A stretch of 64,000 nucleotides of DNA from Pseudalkalibacillus decolorationis (lineage in GTDB: Bacteria > Bacillota > Bacilli > Bacillales > Fictibacillaceae). Position numbers and translations under genes: made by a program. Below, piece by piece: positions 17,990-27,316 of the stretch. Position 1 is the first letter of the stretch; each line of letters starts with the position of its first letter. Where the stretch lies: contig NZ_JANHJQ010000002.1 in NCBI RefSeq assembly GCF_024609785.1, positions 1 to 64,000 on the forward strand, written 5' to 3'. The notes under the pieces are model-generated. The model was given only the letters and a program-made list of their open reading frames with translations. It had not been told where the DNA came from and did not search any database.

Positions 17990-19411
17990 TTACATGTTTT
18001 TTGAACTTCCCCCTTTATATATGTTTTGCTTTCCTGATTCGGGAGTTGCTGCTGCAATTCCATATCCCGTAAAAATATATACTATGGCGAATACGATGGC
18101 AAGATAAGTCATTGGTGCATAAAGAGCGTATTCGGTGACCGGAGTTTGTAAGGTGCTAGAGCAAAAGGCCCCAGTAACACCCCATGGAATAAGAGGGGAT
18201 AAGGTGGTTCCAGTATCTTCCATTGTTCGCGATAAATTTTTCCGGTGCAGTCCAAATTGATCGTATAACGACTTCAGCATCGGCCCCAAAACTGCGAAAG
18301 TTACATAGTAGCTGCCCGTAACCATGAAAAAAAGGGCGTGTACCGTCAGGGAAGACATCATCATTGTTTTACCATGTTCTGTAACCTCTGATATTTTTTC
18401 GAGGATAACGGTTATGACACCTGATGTTCGAAGCGGTGCTCCGAAAAAGGCCGCAGCAATTAATAAAGCTGTTGTTTCAAGCATGCTGTTTAATCCTCCG
18501 CGCTGCAACATTTCGTCTACAGCCTTAACTCCCGTACTGTCAGAAAATCCGCCGTTCAGCGCGTTTGCAACCTCTGAGAGCCCACTTCCCTGAAAGATTA
18601 CAGCCAAAATGCATCCCAATAATATCCCTGTACCAAAAACAGGTAAAGTCGGTTTCCGCTTGTAGATCAAAAATAAAACAATGACTGGAGGAAAAATTAA
18701 AATCAAGTTCAAATTAAACGCTTCATTTAACGTAGACATGATAACATCGATCTTTTCCTTATTAATATCCTGCCCGCTAAACTGGAAACCAACAATAACA
18801 TAGAGAATAACCGATATGATGTAACCAGGTATTGTCGTATACAACATATGTTTAATATGTTCGACTAATGGAACATCGGATACCGCAGAAGCCATCACTG
18901 TAGTATCTGAAAGCGGAGAAAGCTTATCTCCGAACATTGCACCAACAACAATAGCCCCTGCTGTATAGGAGGGAGGAATCCCGAGACCGGCCGAAATCCC
19001 CATTAACGCAACACCGACAGTTCCGATCGTTCCCCATGAAGTTCCAGCCATAATTGACATTAACGAGCAAATGAAGACAGCAGCAAACAGAAAAATTGCC
19101 GGTGTTAAAATCATGAGTCCATAATAAATTAGAACGGGAATTGTACCTGATAAAATCCAGGAACCGATTAACATTCCCACTGCCAATAAGATTAAAATCG
19201 GTTTAAACATGGCGTTTAAACTTTGGAGAATATCCGTTTCGATATCATTCCATTTTATTCCCCATATTAACGAAAGGATAATGATGAGAGAACCCGCAGA
19301 AATGAGTACAATCGTGGTAGGTGCGTCGATGATCATGATTCCGGTTAGTACAACCGTGATGGATAAGAATAATAAAATAAAGCCCTTTACAGGCGACAAG
19401 ATTTGTTGCAT
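17990..19411 (-). CDS. NhaC-family antiporter, second paralogue
   Basis: This is a 473-residue membrane protein with the same signatures as the antiporter at 9559: SIMAGTSWGTIGTVGVALMG, GAMFGDKLSPLSDTTVM, HIKHMLYTTIPG and EDTGTTLSPLIPWG. The ATG at 19411 is preferred over a GTG six bases upstream because it gives a 7-base spacing from GGAGG. It is monocistronic. No sigma-54 promoter was found upstream. NhaC proteins exchange sodium for protons; some paralogues carry malate/lactate or other organic ions. Confidence 0.82.
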   Translation of the reverse strand: MQQILSPVKGFILLFLSITVVLTGIMIIDAPTTIVLISAGSLIIILSLIWGIKWNDIETDILQSLNAMFKPILILLAVGMLIGSWILSGTIPVLIYYGLMILTPAIFLFAAVFICSLMSIMAGTSWGTIGTVGVALMGISAGLGIPPSYTAGAIVVGAMFGDKLSPLSDTTVMASAVSDVPLVEHIKHMLYTTIPGYIISVILYVIVGFQFSGQDINKEKIDVIMSTLNEAFNLNLILIFPPVIVLFLIYKRKPTLPVFGTGILLGCILAVIFQGSGLSEVANALNGGFSDSTGVKAVDEMLQRGGLNSMLETTALLIAAAFFGAPLRTSGVITVILEKISEVTEHGKTMMMSSLTVHALFFMVTGSYYVTFAVLGPMLKSLYDQFGLHRKNLSRTMEDTGTTLSPLIPWGVTGAFCSSTLQTPVTEYALYAPMTYLAIVFAIVYIFTGYGIAAATPESGKQNIYKGGSSKNM

Positions 19412-19639
19412 ATTCACGCCTCCTTAATTTCTTTATGTTTGTCCATTTATAATGTTACTTTCCTATGTAAAGGTAAAACGAAAATTTTGGTAACAATTGA
19501 TTGATAAATAGTATTATAAAGTATTCATTGTTTGCTAATCAACAAATATTATGAAAATTATAATTTTTTTATCAACTAAAGCTTCTTCGAAAAGACAATA
19601 AAAACGAGCCAAAACAACAAAAGGATACATAATGTTCAA

Positions 19640-19816
19640 ATGATAGTGGATGCCGAAACAGCTGGGAAATGGACACTCTCAGTAGATGGTATGAAGGCGG
19701 AAAAGGTAAAGGTTGGGGGAGATGAAGGTTCTGCTTCATGGGCTAAGGCCCGCATCCACATAAAAAAGAACAAACATTGTCAGGTTAAAACTATCCCCTG
19801 TAAAATAGTGGTTTGA
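19640..19816 (+). pseudogene. Orphan fragment of an unidentified protein
   Basis: An open stretch of 58 codons reads MIVDAETAGKWTLSVDGMKA, EKVKVGGDEGSASW and ARIHIKKNKH, which looks like a beta-sandwich or carbohydrate-binding-like segment. It lacks a ribosome binding site and upstream coding sequence, so it is more likely a relic than a gene. I do not recognise the family. Confidence 0.3.
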
Positions 19817-20139
19817 AAAAGTGTAACTTAGATGCAGATTTTTCTATTTATTTTTCTTTTAGATATATCAATTTCACAGTAATACGAATAAGAACTATTA
19901 ACACTATTATAAACAGCATCAATATCAGCTTTTACTGCTCTTGCTAATGCTGTTGTTTACTATTCGGATTTTTGATGACGACTTCTATCATCTAGTAAGG
20001 TAGCTTAAATACAATTTTTCAGGTATAGAGGAATCTCCATATAAAGTTACAGACGGTTTACCTGTTCGACGACCCGTTTTGGTTCCGCTATAACATATTA
20101 AATTTTCAGGAGATCAAGCGTTTAGTTTGGAACTACTAA

Positions 20140-20232
20140 CTAGCAATCGTTACTTCCTACAATTATATCACCAGGATTTATGATGCAACCGGAAATGGAA
20201 ACTGGTACGTTTACATCGCTTCCATTTTCACT
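20140..20232 (-). pseudogene. RraA-family C-terminal fragment
   Basis: The minus strand reads NVPVSISGCIINPGDIIVGS then NDC and a stop. This is the C-terminal signature of RraA/HMG-aldolase-like proteins (usual form VNPGDIIVGDDDG). The matching N-terminal half lies on the opposite strand at 20419. Confidence 0.6.
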
Positions 20233-20418
20233 TTATTGGGAACAAGCGGTTTATTTTTAATCATTGAGCAGCAGCTTACTAATTGCATTTTGGGACCATC
20301 ACTTCCTATTGGCTGCTTCCTCCTATTTGGCGTTATCCAAAAGAACATGGTGAAAGCATTTGTTGATTTTGCAATTGACTTTGAAACAAGTTCAAAAATG
20401 AATAACGGAGGTTACTAG

Positions 20419-20658
20419 ATGCCAGATTTACTAGAGAAATTTGAAACGGTTCCGACCACTTGTATTTCTGATGCCATGCAAGGTTTAAATAACATGGACC
20501 CGACTATAAAACCCTTACAGGAAAATTATAAACTGTGTGGGAGGGCTTTTACAGTGAAAATTCCGGTAGGAGATAACCTGGAAGTTCTAAGAGCTATAAG
20601 AGAAGCGAACCCCGGTGATGCTTTAGTCATTTTAACAAAACAGGGAGCTTATATTTAG
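20419..20658 (+). pseudogene. RraA-family N-terminal fragment
   Basis: The frame opens after GGAGG with MPDLLEKFETVPTTCISDAM, then LCGRAFTVKIPVGDNL and EVLRAIREANPGDALVI. This matches the first 75 residues of RraA-family proteins (about 160-230 residues), then stops. The missing half is inverted just upstream, so the gene was split by a rearrangement. Confidence 0.7.
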
Positions 20659-21043
20659 TATAGTGATTGGAAGATCCTAACCTTAATGTCCCAGCTGTTT
20701 TGTGTTTCATTTTTTGTACACTTTCTCTGATATCAGTAAATTTGCGCAACATGTTAAGTAATCGGTTATGATTTTTCAGTATCCTTGCCTAGAGGTGTCG
20801 TCCTTCGATTTGACCCAAAACTTCAGAAGGGTTTGCGGCCAATGCAATAGACAGAGATAAAATATCTTTAAGGAATTGAGTAGATGATAGAATATCATTG
20901 GAAATAACGCACAGGACCTTTGATCTATCTTGAACTGTAACCCGAATAATGGACATTATAAAAAAGTTGCCATCACAATTTATAGCTTCATTGATGGAGA
21001 TCTTATCATAGGTGAAAAAATATTTTCAATATTGCGAATCAAT
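20659..21043. other. Decayed region with an unidentified minus-strand fragment
   Basis: Between about 20780 and 20955 the minus strand reads VTVQDRSKVLCVISNDILSS, then LSIALAANPSEVLGQIEGR. This looks like part of a regulator or sensor but is too short to assign. No intact gene was seen. Confidence 0.3.
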
Positions 21044-21068
21044 AAAAGCCCTTACCCAAGGGCTTTTT
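21044..21068 (+). terminator. Rho-independent terminator
   Basis: AAAAGCCCTT-ACCC-AAGGGCTTTTT. It insulates the sigma-54 promoter that follows from the decayed region. Confidence 0.75.
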
Positions 21069-21146
21069 AAAATTGATTAATACAAAATTGAAAATCTAAA
21101 CATTGAGTATGCATGGAAAATAGCTGTTTTATAGGGGATTTAAAAT

Positions 21147-21162
21147 TGGCATGACTCTTGCA
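21147..21162 (+). promoter_or_regulatory. Sigma-54 (-24/-12) promoter of the sulfur operon
   Basis: TGGCATGACTCTTGCA is the fourth copy of the shared core in the window. It precedes tauE, the persulfide dioxygenase and cysteine dioxygenase genes. Confidence 0.87.
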
Positions 21163-21211
21163 TTTTAATGACGTGTAAGTGAAAGAAAGGAGGGAAGGTC
21201 TCACAAAGACG

Positions 21212-21994
21212 ATGACATCGATTCAAGTGATCAGTTCAATAATTTCAGGTGGAATTGTCGGATTCGTGCTTGGTTTGCTAGGTGGAGGTGGTTCCATCCT
21301 TGCTGTACCTCTCTTACTATACGCTGTCGGTATTCAAGATCCGCACATTGTTATTGGTACCACTGCTTTCTCGGTTGCGGTAAACGCTTATACAAATCTC
21401 ATTCCTCACGCACGGGCGGGGCACGTTCATTGGAAATCGGCGTTATATTTTACGATTCCCGGCGCGATAAGTGCTTATTTCGGATCGGCCCTCGGCAAAA
21501 TGGTACCGGGCAAACAATTACTATTTTTCTTTGCCATTCTGATGATCGTAATGGCTGTAAAAATGGCTTTACCTAAGAAAAAGACAAATCAAGTCATTGA
21601 ATCTAGGGACCAGAGTAATTTGCTGCGGATTATCATTGTAGCTATTCTGGTAGGATTGTTATCCGGTTTTTTCGGGATAGGCGGGGGCTTCTTGATTGTT
21701 CCGGGTCTGATGTTCGCGATGAAGATGCCGATGATTACGGCGATTGGGACCTCGCTGTTTTCAGTTGGCACTTTTGGACTTACGACAGCAGTGAATTACA
21801 GTATATCTGGTCTCGTCAATTGGTGGATCGTATTAGAGTTTGTCGGAGGAGGAATTTTAGGTGGAATGTTAGGTGCTTACATTGCAGCAAGTTTAAGTAA
21901 ACGGCGAAAGACACTTAATTACATTTTTTCCGGTGTCGTGATGACCGTCGCAATATACATGCTGATTATCAATGCTAAAGCCCTGCATTTCTAA
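21212..21994 (+). CDS. TauE/SafE-family sulfite exporter
   Basis: This is a 260-residue membrane protein with about eight hydrophobic segments in two repeats, each carrying the glycine-rich TauE signature (GFVLGLLGGGGSILAVPLLL and GLLSGFFGIGGGFLIVPGLM). The ATG at 21212 lies 13 bases after GGAGGGAAGG; a GTG at 21179 is possible but sits before that site. The family exports sulfite or organosulfonates. As first gene of an operon with persulfide dioxygenase and cysteine dioxygenase, it would remove sulfite made from cysteine sulfur. Confidence 0.85.
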   Translation: MTSIQVISSIISGGIVGFVLGLLGGGGSILAVPLLLYAVGIQDPHIVIGTTAFSVAVNAYTNLIPHARAGHVHWKSALYFTIPGAISAYFGSALGKMVPGKQLLFFFAILMIVMAVKMALPKKKTNQVIESRDQSNLLRIIIVAILVGLLSGFFGIGGGFLIVPGLMFAMKMPMITAIGTSLFSVGTFGLTTAVNYSISGLVNWWIVLEFVGGGILGGMLGAYIAASLSKRRKTLNYIFSGVVMTVAIYMLIINAKALHF

Positions 21995-22032
21995 GCTGTG
22001 TAAGTTAAGAGTTGTAAAGGGAGGTTGAAAGA

Positions 22033-23457
22033 ATGCTGCTTAAGTATTTCTATGATGACAAATTGGCCCAAGCGTCGTACCTGATAGGATGCCAGGCTGC
22101 CGGAGAGGCTATTGTTATTGATCCGGCACGTAACATTAAGGATTATGCTAAAACGGCAAAAGCAAACGGTGTAAAGATCGTCGGTGTAACGGAAACACAT
22201 ATTCACGCGGATTTCTTGTCCGGTACACGGGAGCTAGCTTCAAGATTCGGTGCAACATTATATCTGTCGGATGAAGGGGGAATGAATTGGAAATACCGAT
22301 ACGCACCCGGGTATGATCATGTATTCCTTAAAGACGGGGATACATTTGACATTGGGAACCTTACTTTTGAAGTGCTGCATACACCGGGACACACACCAGA
22401 GCATATTTCTTTGCTGGTAACAGAAGGCCGTTTATCTGAAAATAAACCGATCGGGATCTTCACCGGAGACTTTGTTTTTGTCGGAGATGTGGGACGTCCA
22501 GATCTGTTGGAGAAATTAGCCGGTGTACACGACTCCTCTGAAGAAATGACGCTTAAGATGTTCCGCTCGTTACAAAGATTCAAACAGCTTCCAGATTATT
22601 TACAAGTGTGGCCCGGACATGGCGCGGGAAGCGCATGTGGCAAGACGTTAGGAGCAGTTCCATCGACGACTGTCGGCTATGAAAAGCTGACCAATTGGGC
22701 ACTACAATACGATACCGAGGAACATTTTGTCGAGGCAATGCTAACCGGGCAGCCTGAAGCACCAACTTACTTTTCAATGATGAAGCGGCTGAACAAAGAT
22801 GGGACTCAACTGATCGATGAAATTGAAGCGCCAAATAGTATGAAGGCTTCATTAGACACGGTAGAAACATGGATGAAACAAGGCGTTGTCGTGGATACCC
22901 GTCCAGTGAAAAAATTTGCCGAAAAGCATTTGCGTGGAGTAATGAATATCCCGTACAACAAATTGTTTGTCAACTGGGCAGGGTGGCTGTTGGATTATGA
23001 CCGGCCTATTTATCTCCTAGCCAGCGAGAAGTACGTAGAGGATATTTTGAATGATTTGCGCTCAATAGGATTGGATCAAGTCATTGCGACGATGGACCCG
23101 AATGTGACTGATCAAGCGGACGAAGGTGACAAACGCTTGATGAATTATAAAGAATTGACTCCTGCAGCGGCTTGCGATGCTATTCGAACTGAACAAGTAT
23201 ACGTACTTGATGTCCGGTACGAAAGTGAATGGAACGATGGGCATATTCCAGAGGCAAAACATATCATGCTCGGATATTTGCCAGGTCGGGTACAGGAAAT
23301 TTCTCGTGACAAGCCGATTCTCGTATATTGTAAAACCGGAAGAAGGTCGGCTGTTGCGGCGAGTATTTTACATGCAAACGGGTTTGAGGATGTTCGAAAC
23401 CTAATAGGTGGATATGATGAATGGGTAAAAACAGGGGATCATATTCCTACATCCTAA
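22033..23457 (+). CDS. Persulfide dioxygenase-rhodanese fusion (CstB-like)
   Basis: This is a 474-residue protein. The N-terminal metallo-beta-lactamase fold (about 1-250) has the iron ligands ETHIHADFLSG (His56, His58, Asp60), HTPGHTPEH and VWPGHG, as in ETHE1 and CstB, which oxidise glutathione or low-molecular-weight thiol persulfides to sulfite. Two rhodanese modules follow. The first (VVVDTRPVKKF...LLASEKY) lacks the catalytic Cys. The second (VLDVRYESEW...VYCKTGRRSA) has it. This is the layout of Staphylococcus CstB. It sits 38 bases after tauE in a sigma-54 operon. Confidence 0.9.
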   Translation: MLLKYFYDDKLAQASYLIGCQAAGEAIVIDPARNIKDYAKTAKANGVKIVGVTETHIHADFLSGTRELASRFGATLYLSDEGGMNWKYRYAPGYDHVFLKDGDTFDIGNLTFEVLHTPGHTPEHISLLVTEGRLSENKPIGIFTGDFVFVGDVGRPDLLEKLAGVHDSSEEMTLKMFRSLQRFKQLPDYLQVWPGHGAGSACGKTLGAVPSTTVGYEKLTNWALQYDTEEHFVEAMLTGQPEAPTYFSMMKRLNKDGTQLIDEIEAPNSMKASLDTVETWMKQGVVVDTRPVKKFAEKHLRGVMNIPYNKLFVNWAGWLLDYDRPIYLLASEKYVEDILNDLRSIGLDQVIATMDPNVTDQADEGDKRLMNYKELTPAAACDAIRTEQVYVLDVRYESEWNDGHIPEAKHIMLGYLPGRVQEISRDKPILVYCKTGRRSAVAASILHANGFEDVRNLIGGYDEWVKTGDHIPTS

Positions 23458-23497
23458 TTTAGAAAACGAACAAATTTAAAAATTGCGGGGTGTTAAA

Positions 23498-23989
23498 ATG
23501 GATTTTTTGAAAAACTTTTTCGAGAGACTTGAAGGACTTGATAAGCACTCTTTGTCCAATCTTAACAACGTGATTGAAACGATTGACTTCACTAAAGAGG
23601 ACCTTTCTCCGTACATTACCGAGCCGGATGACCTTCCATATGGTAGAAATGTTATCTATCGCTCAGATGAGTTTGAGGTTATTGTGCTTCATTTTCCATC
23701 CCATACAAAAACACCAATGCATGATCATGGTCGGTCGATCGGATGCGGAGTCGTTATAAAAGGTGAAATGACTGAAGTTTCTTATAAAAATAGAGAAGGG
23801 GCATTAGAGTTCGTTTCAAAATCGAAAGCAACGCAAGATGAAACGTTCCATGTGCCCAATCAACATATTCATGTCATGGAAAATAATACGGATGACAGCT
23901 TAGTCACGTTGCATGTTTATTCTCCACCGCTAAGTGGTGTCAACTATTTTAAAACAAGATTGGTAGAAGAAAACGTCTCTATATCATAA
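23498..23989 (+). CDS. Cysteine dioxygenase-type cupin
   Basis: This is a 163-residue cupin. The ATG at 23498 follows GCGGGGTG. Motifs are PMHDHGRSIGCGVVIKGEM (first cupin box, His-x-His) and FHVPNQHIHVMENN (second box His), matching the cysteine dioxygenase family that oxidises cysteine to cysteine sulfinate. It is third in the sigma-54 operon. With persulfide dioxygenase and a sulfite exporter it makes a coherent cysteine-sulfur oxidation and disposal route. Confidence 0.82.
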   Translation: MDFLKNFFERLEGLDKHSLSNLNNVIETIDFTKEDLSPYITEPDDLPYGRNVIYRSDEFEVIVLHFPSHTKTPMHDHGRSIGCGVVIKGEMTEVSYKNREGALEFVSKSKATQDETFHVPNQHIHVMENNTDDSLVTLHVYSPPLSGVNYFKTRLVEENVSIS

Positions 23990-24004
23990 TAGATCGATTA
24001 AGAC

Positions 24005-24037
24005 GGGGTGGCTTTTTAGCTTGTTATCAGCCACCCG
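24005..24037 (+). terminator. Hairpin at the end of the sulfur operon
   Basis: GGGTGGCT...AGCCACCC forms an 8-base stem. It has no T-tract, so termination is uncertain. Confidence 0.4.
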
Positions 24038-24143
24038 TGACCAAACAACATGGCTTCGGGTGTTCCTCCATATAGGTTGAAAAAATACTAGAAGCTCATA
24101 CTAGATTGACAATATTGAGAACTGACTTCAGGAGGTTTTTTTA

Positions 24144-25328
24144 ATGAAATATGATTTTGATCAAGTAACAAATCGTCTGAACACGGATTCAGTAAAATGG
24201 GACAAAGCAGAGAAGTTGTTCAGGGAAAAGGATATCCTCCCCATGTGGATTGCCGATATGGATTTAGTGTGTCCACAACCAGTGATTGACGCAATAAAAA
24301 AGAGAACTGAACATGGAATGTTTGGTTATACAACGAGATCAAAGTCCTATTTTGACGCATTTATAGGTTGGTTGGATAGACGACATAATTGGGCAATTAA
24401 GAAGCAATGGATCCGCTGCACCCCGGGAATCATGCCTGCAATAAGCTTCATTATTCAATCCTTTACACAGCCTGGAGATAAAGTCATCATTCAAACGCCC
24501 GTCTATCATCCTTTTACAGATGTTGTAGTAAAAAACGAACGTGAACTCGTCTATAATCCACTCAAACTTGAAAATGGACGGTATGTAATGGATTACGAAG
24601 ACTTGGAAAGGAAAATAGATGCAGATGTTAAAATGATTATCCTTTGCAATCCTCATAATCCGGTTGGGAGAGTGTGGACGAAAGAAGAGCTGAACAAATT
24701 AGGAGAAATATGTATCAAACACAATGTTCTCATCGTATCCGATGAAGCCCATTTGGATTTCATTTATAAAGATACGATTCATACGCCTTTTGCCAGAATC
24801 TCTGATGAATTTTCGGAACATTCAATAACATGTACGGCTCCTAGTAAAACATTCAACATAGCCGGGCTGCAAATGGCAAACATTATTATTCCGAATGATG
24901 AACTAAGGAAAACATTCACTGAAACGATTGATAACCTTTATTTAGGGCTATCCAATACATTTGGAATTGTCGCAGCTGAAAACGCTTACAGATCCGGGGA
25001 TGATTGGCTGGATCAATGTTTGGATTATTTAAAAGGAAATTTGGATTATTTAACCCAATTTATTGAAACCAATATGAAACAAATCAAAGTGATCCAACCG
25101 GAAGGGACATATCTTGTTTGGTTAGACTGTCGTGAACTGGGCATGGATGCGAGACAACTTGAGCAATTCTTGCAAAAGGAGGCGAAAGTAGCATTTGATG
25201 AAGGGTATAAGTTTGGCCCGGGAGGCGAAGGGTTTACTAGAATCAATATTGCTTGCCCCCGGTCAGTATTGGAAGAGGGATTGAAGAGAATTGAAAGGGT
25301 AGTTAATAATGGATTTGTAAAAATTTAG
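24144..25328 (+). CDS. patB: PatB/MalY-type cystathionine beta-lyase (C-S lyase)
   Basis: This 394-residue fold-type I PLP enzyme starts after AGGAGG. Landmarks are LPMWIADMDL, GYTTRSKSYFDAF, CNPHNPVGRVWT, IVSDEAHLDF, the PLP-binding Lys in CTAPSKTFNIAGLQ, and RINIACPRSVLEE. Such enzymes cleave cystathionine or cysteine to pyruvate, ammonia and a thiol or sulfide. It is followed directly by the cystine transporter and RidA, so the block imports cystine and degrades it. No sigma-54 promoter was seen in the 155 bases upstream. Confidence 0.88.
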   Translation: MKYDFDQVTNRLNTDSVKWDKAEKLFREKDILPMWIADMDLVCPQPVIDAIKKRTEHGMFGYTTRSKSYFDAFIGWLDRRHNWAIKKQWIRCTPGIMPAISFIIQSFTQPGDKVIIQTPVYHPFTDVVVKNERELVYNPLKLENGRYVMDYEDLERKIDADVKMIILCNPHNPVGRVWTKEELNKLGEICIKHNVLIVSDEAHLDFIYKDTIHTPFARISDEFSEHSITCTAPSKTFNIAGLQMANIIIPNDELRKTFTETIDNLYLGLSNTFGIVAAENAYRSGDDWLDQCLDYLKGNLDYLTQFIETNMKQIKVIQPEGTYLVWLDCRELGMDARQLEQFLQKEAKVAFDEGYKFGPGGEGFTRINIACPRSVLEEGLKRIERVVNNGFVKI

Positions 25329-25340
25329 GAGGTATTCATT

Positions 25341-26750
25341 TTGGTAACTCTTCAAATTATTTTAAACGTTATTTTATTCCTTATGATTAGTATGGGTTTA
25401 ATGTACATGCAAAAGAAGTATGTTTCGTTTTCTAAGCGTGTTTTTAGCGCCCTCGGAATCGGGATTGTATTTGGGCTTATCCTTCAGTTTACGTATGGTC
25501 CAACATCAGATGTCATTAAACAATCAGTGGATTGGATCAACATCGCTGGAAATGGTTATGTGCAATTATTAAAAATGGTCGTAATGCCGTTGGTTTTTCT
25601 TGCGATCCTGTCGGCTTTTACAAAAGCAAAGTTATCGAATGATCTTGGAAAAATTGGTGGTTTAGTAATAGGGTTATTGGTAGGTACAACAGCAATTGCA
25701 GCCGCAGTCGGTATTGCATCATCTTTATCTTTCAACTTAGGGGAAATGGAACTCACTCAGGGAGATGCAGAATCGGCTGCCATAGAACAAACAGGAGAAC
25801 GACTAGGCGATATCGAAAACATGACAATGCCAGAGAAAATCGTGTCACTGCTTCCAGGGAACATTTTTTTAGATTTGACAGGTGCACGTCCTACTTCCAC
25901 GATCTCGGTTGTCATTTTCGCGGCTATTTTAGGGATTGCCTTTTTGGGAGTCAAGCGGAAAAAGCCTGCACAAGCAGAGTTGTTTGAGAAAATTACTGAA
26001 TCGCTTTTTACCGTCATAATGAGGGTAGTAACCCTTATCTTACGACTGACACCATACGGAATACTTGCGCTGATAACAAAAATGGCCGCAACCAGCGATC
26101 TAAATGCCTTTTGGAATTTAGGGAAATTTATTCTCGCTTCATATGTTGCGTTGCTCATCATGTTTTTGATTCATTTGCTTCTCCTTGCAATGACGGGTTT
26201 AAATCCTGTGAAATATGTGAAAAAAGTGATTCCAGTTCTTACATTTGCTTTCTCATCACGTTCGAGTGCAGGAACTTTGCCACTAAATGTAAGTACGCAA
26301 AAGAAAGAGTTAGGTGTTCCTGATGGGATTGCTGATATTGCGGGGGCATTCGGAATTACGATGGGCCAAAACGGATGCGCTGGTATCTATCCAGCAATGC
26401 TTGCGGTGATGGTCGCACCAACTGTAGGCATTGATCCGTTAAATCCTGCCTTTATTCTGACTTTGATTGCCGTCGTAGGGATTAGCTCGTTTGGTGTTGC
26501 AGGCGTCGGAGGGGGAGCAACCTTTGCGGCACTTATCGTATTATCAACAATGAACTTACCAGTTGGGATCGTAGGATTGCTCATCTCTATAGAGCCGCTC
26601 ATTGACATGGCGCGAACAGCAGTAAACGTAAGCGGAAGCATGACAACAGGACTATTGACAAGTAAAATTATAAAACAACTTGATACATCTACTTATAATA
26701 ATGAAATCAATCAAACTGAAACGCCAATGATTAAAGAACATATAATCTAA
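25341..26750 (+). CDS. tcyP: L-cystine transporter TcyP (DAACS family)
   Basis: This is a 469-residue membrane protein; a TTG start follows AGGAGG that overlaps the end of patB. Signatures include LLKMVVMPLVFLAILSAF, SSRSSAGTLPLNV and [20 protein letters not shown], typical of the B. subtilis TcyP (463 residues) group of sodium- or proton-coupled cystine symporters. A decayed second copy lies at 28851, just past the regulator. Confidence 0.88.
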   Translation: MVTLQIILNVILFLMISMGLMYMQKKYVSFSKRVFSALGIGIVFGLILQFTYGPTSDVIKQSVDWINIAGNGYVQLLKMVVMPLVFLAILSAFTKAKLSNDLGKIGGLVIGLLVGTTAIAAAVGIASSLSFNLGEMELTQGDAESAAIEQTGERLGDIENMTMPEKIVSLLPGNIFLDLTGARPTSTISVVIFAAILGIAFLGVKRKKPAQAELFEKITESLFTVIMRVVTLILRLTPYGILALITKMAATSDLNAFWNLGKFILASYVALLIMFLIHLLLLAMTGLNPVKYVKKVIPVLTFAFSSRSSAGTLPLNVSTQKKELGVPDGIADIAGAFGITMGQNGCAGIYPAMLAVMVAPTVGIDPLNPAFILTLIAVVGISSFGVAGVGGGATFAALIVLSTMNLPVGIVGLLISIEPLIDMARTAVNVSGSMTTGLLTSKIIKQLDTSTYNNEINQTETPMIKEHII

Positions 26751-26781
26751 TTCAATTTTTTGGAGAGGAAGTGCAAATAAA

Positions 26782-27168
26782 ATGATAAAAACAGTTTATA
26801 CCGAAAGAGCACCCAAGGCAATTGGCCCTTATTCACAAGCATTGAAGGTCAACGATTTTCTCTTTTTATCCGGTCAAATTCCCGTTGAACCACAAACAAA
26901 CGAAATAGTAGAACATGATATTAAATTACAAACCCAGCAAGTCATGAAAAATATGAAGGCAATTTTAGAGAATGAAAGTCTTACATTCGAACACATTGTA
27001 AAAACGACCATTTTTATTAAGGATATGAATCAATTTTCCTCGGTGAATGAAGAATATGGGAAATTCTTTGGGGAGCATCGACCTGCCCGTTCTACTGTGG
27101 AAGTAAGTCGCTTGCCAAAAGATGTACTGATCGAAATCGAAGCTATTGCGTATATTGGAGAAAGTTGA
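26782..27168 (+). CDS. ridA: RidA-family enamine/imine deaminase
   Basis: This is a 128-residue trimeric-type protein with KAIGPYSQALKVNDFLFLSG, Arg in PARSTVEVSRLPKDVLIEIEA and the usual length. RidA hydrolyses 2-aminoacrylate, the reactive intermediate released by PLP lyases acting on cysteine, which fits its position behind patB and tcyP in one transcript. A terminator follows. Confidence 0.9.
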   Translation: MIKTVYTERAPKAIGPYSQALKVNDFLFLSGQIPVEPQTNEIVEHDIKLQTQQVMKNMKAILENESLTFEHIVKTTIFIKDMNQFSSVNEEYGKFFGEHRPARSTVEVSRLPKDVLIEIEAIAYIGES

Positions 27169-27195
27169 ATGAAAGATAGATAACCTAAGAATTAA

Positions 27196-27236
27196 AAGCA
27201 GGCATTGGTTTCTTATAAAATCAATGTCTACTTTTT
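27196..27236 (+). terminator. Rho-independent terminator of patB-tcyP-ridA
   Basis: AGCAGGCATTG pairs with CAATGTCTACT (two G-U pairs), followed by five T. Confidence 0.6.
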
Positions 27237-27316
27237 GTACTGAATCTTCTAGCGTATAATTATAGTTATAGACGATTTACCGATGATGTTACCTAAAGAT
27301 CAGTGAGGTGTTTATA

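Noticed and set aside
19405-19422. Minus-strand GGCGTGAATATGCA before the second NhaC gene as a sigma-54 promoter
   Set aside because: The GG-to-GC spacing is one base short and the segment is the ribosome binding site and start codon itself.
20236-20418. 60-residue plus-strand ORF before the RraA fragment
   Set aside because: It lacks a ribosome binding site, overlaps the antisense of the RraA C-terminal fragment region, and its composition is not protein-like.
23990-24143. S-box, T-box or sigma-54 promoter before patB
   Set aside because: None of the conserved elements could be found in the 155 bases; only a GC hairpin is present.
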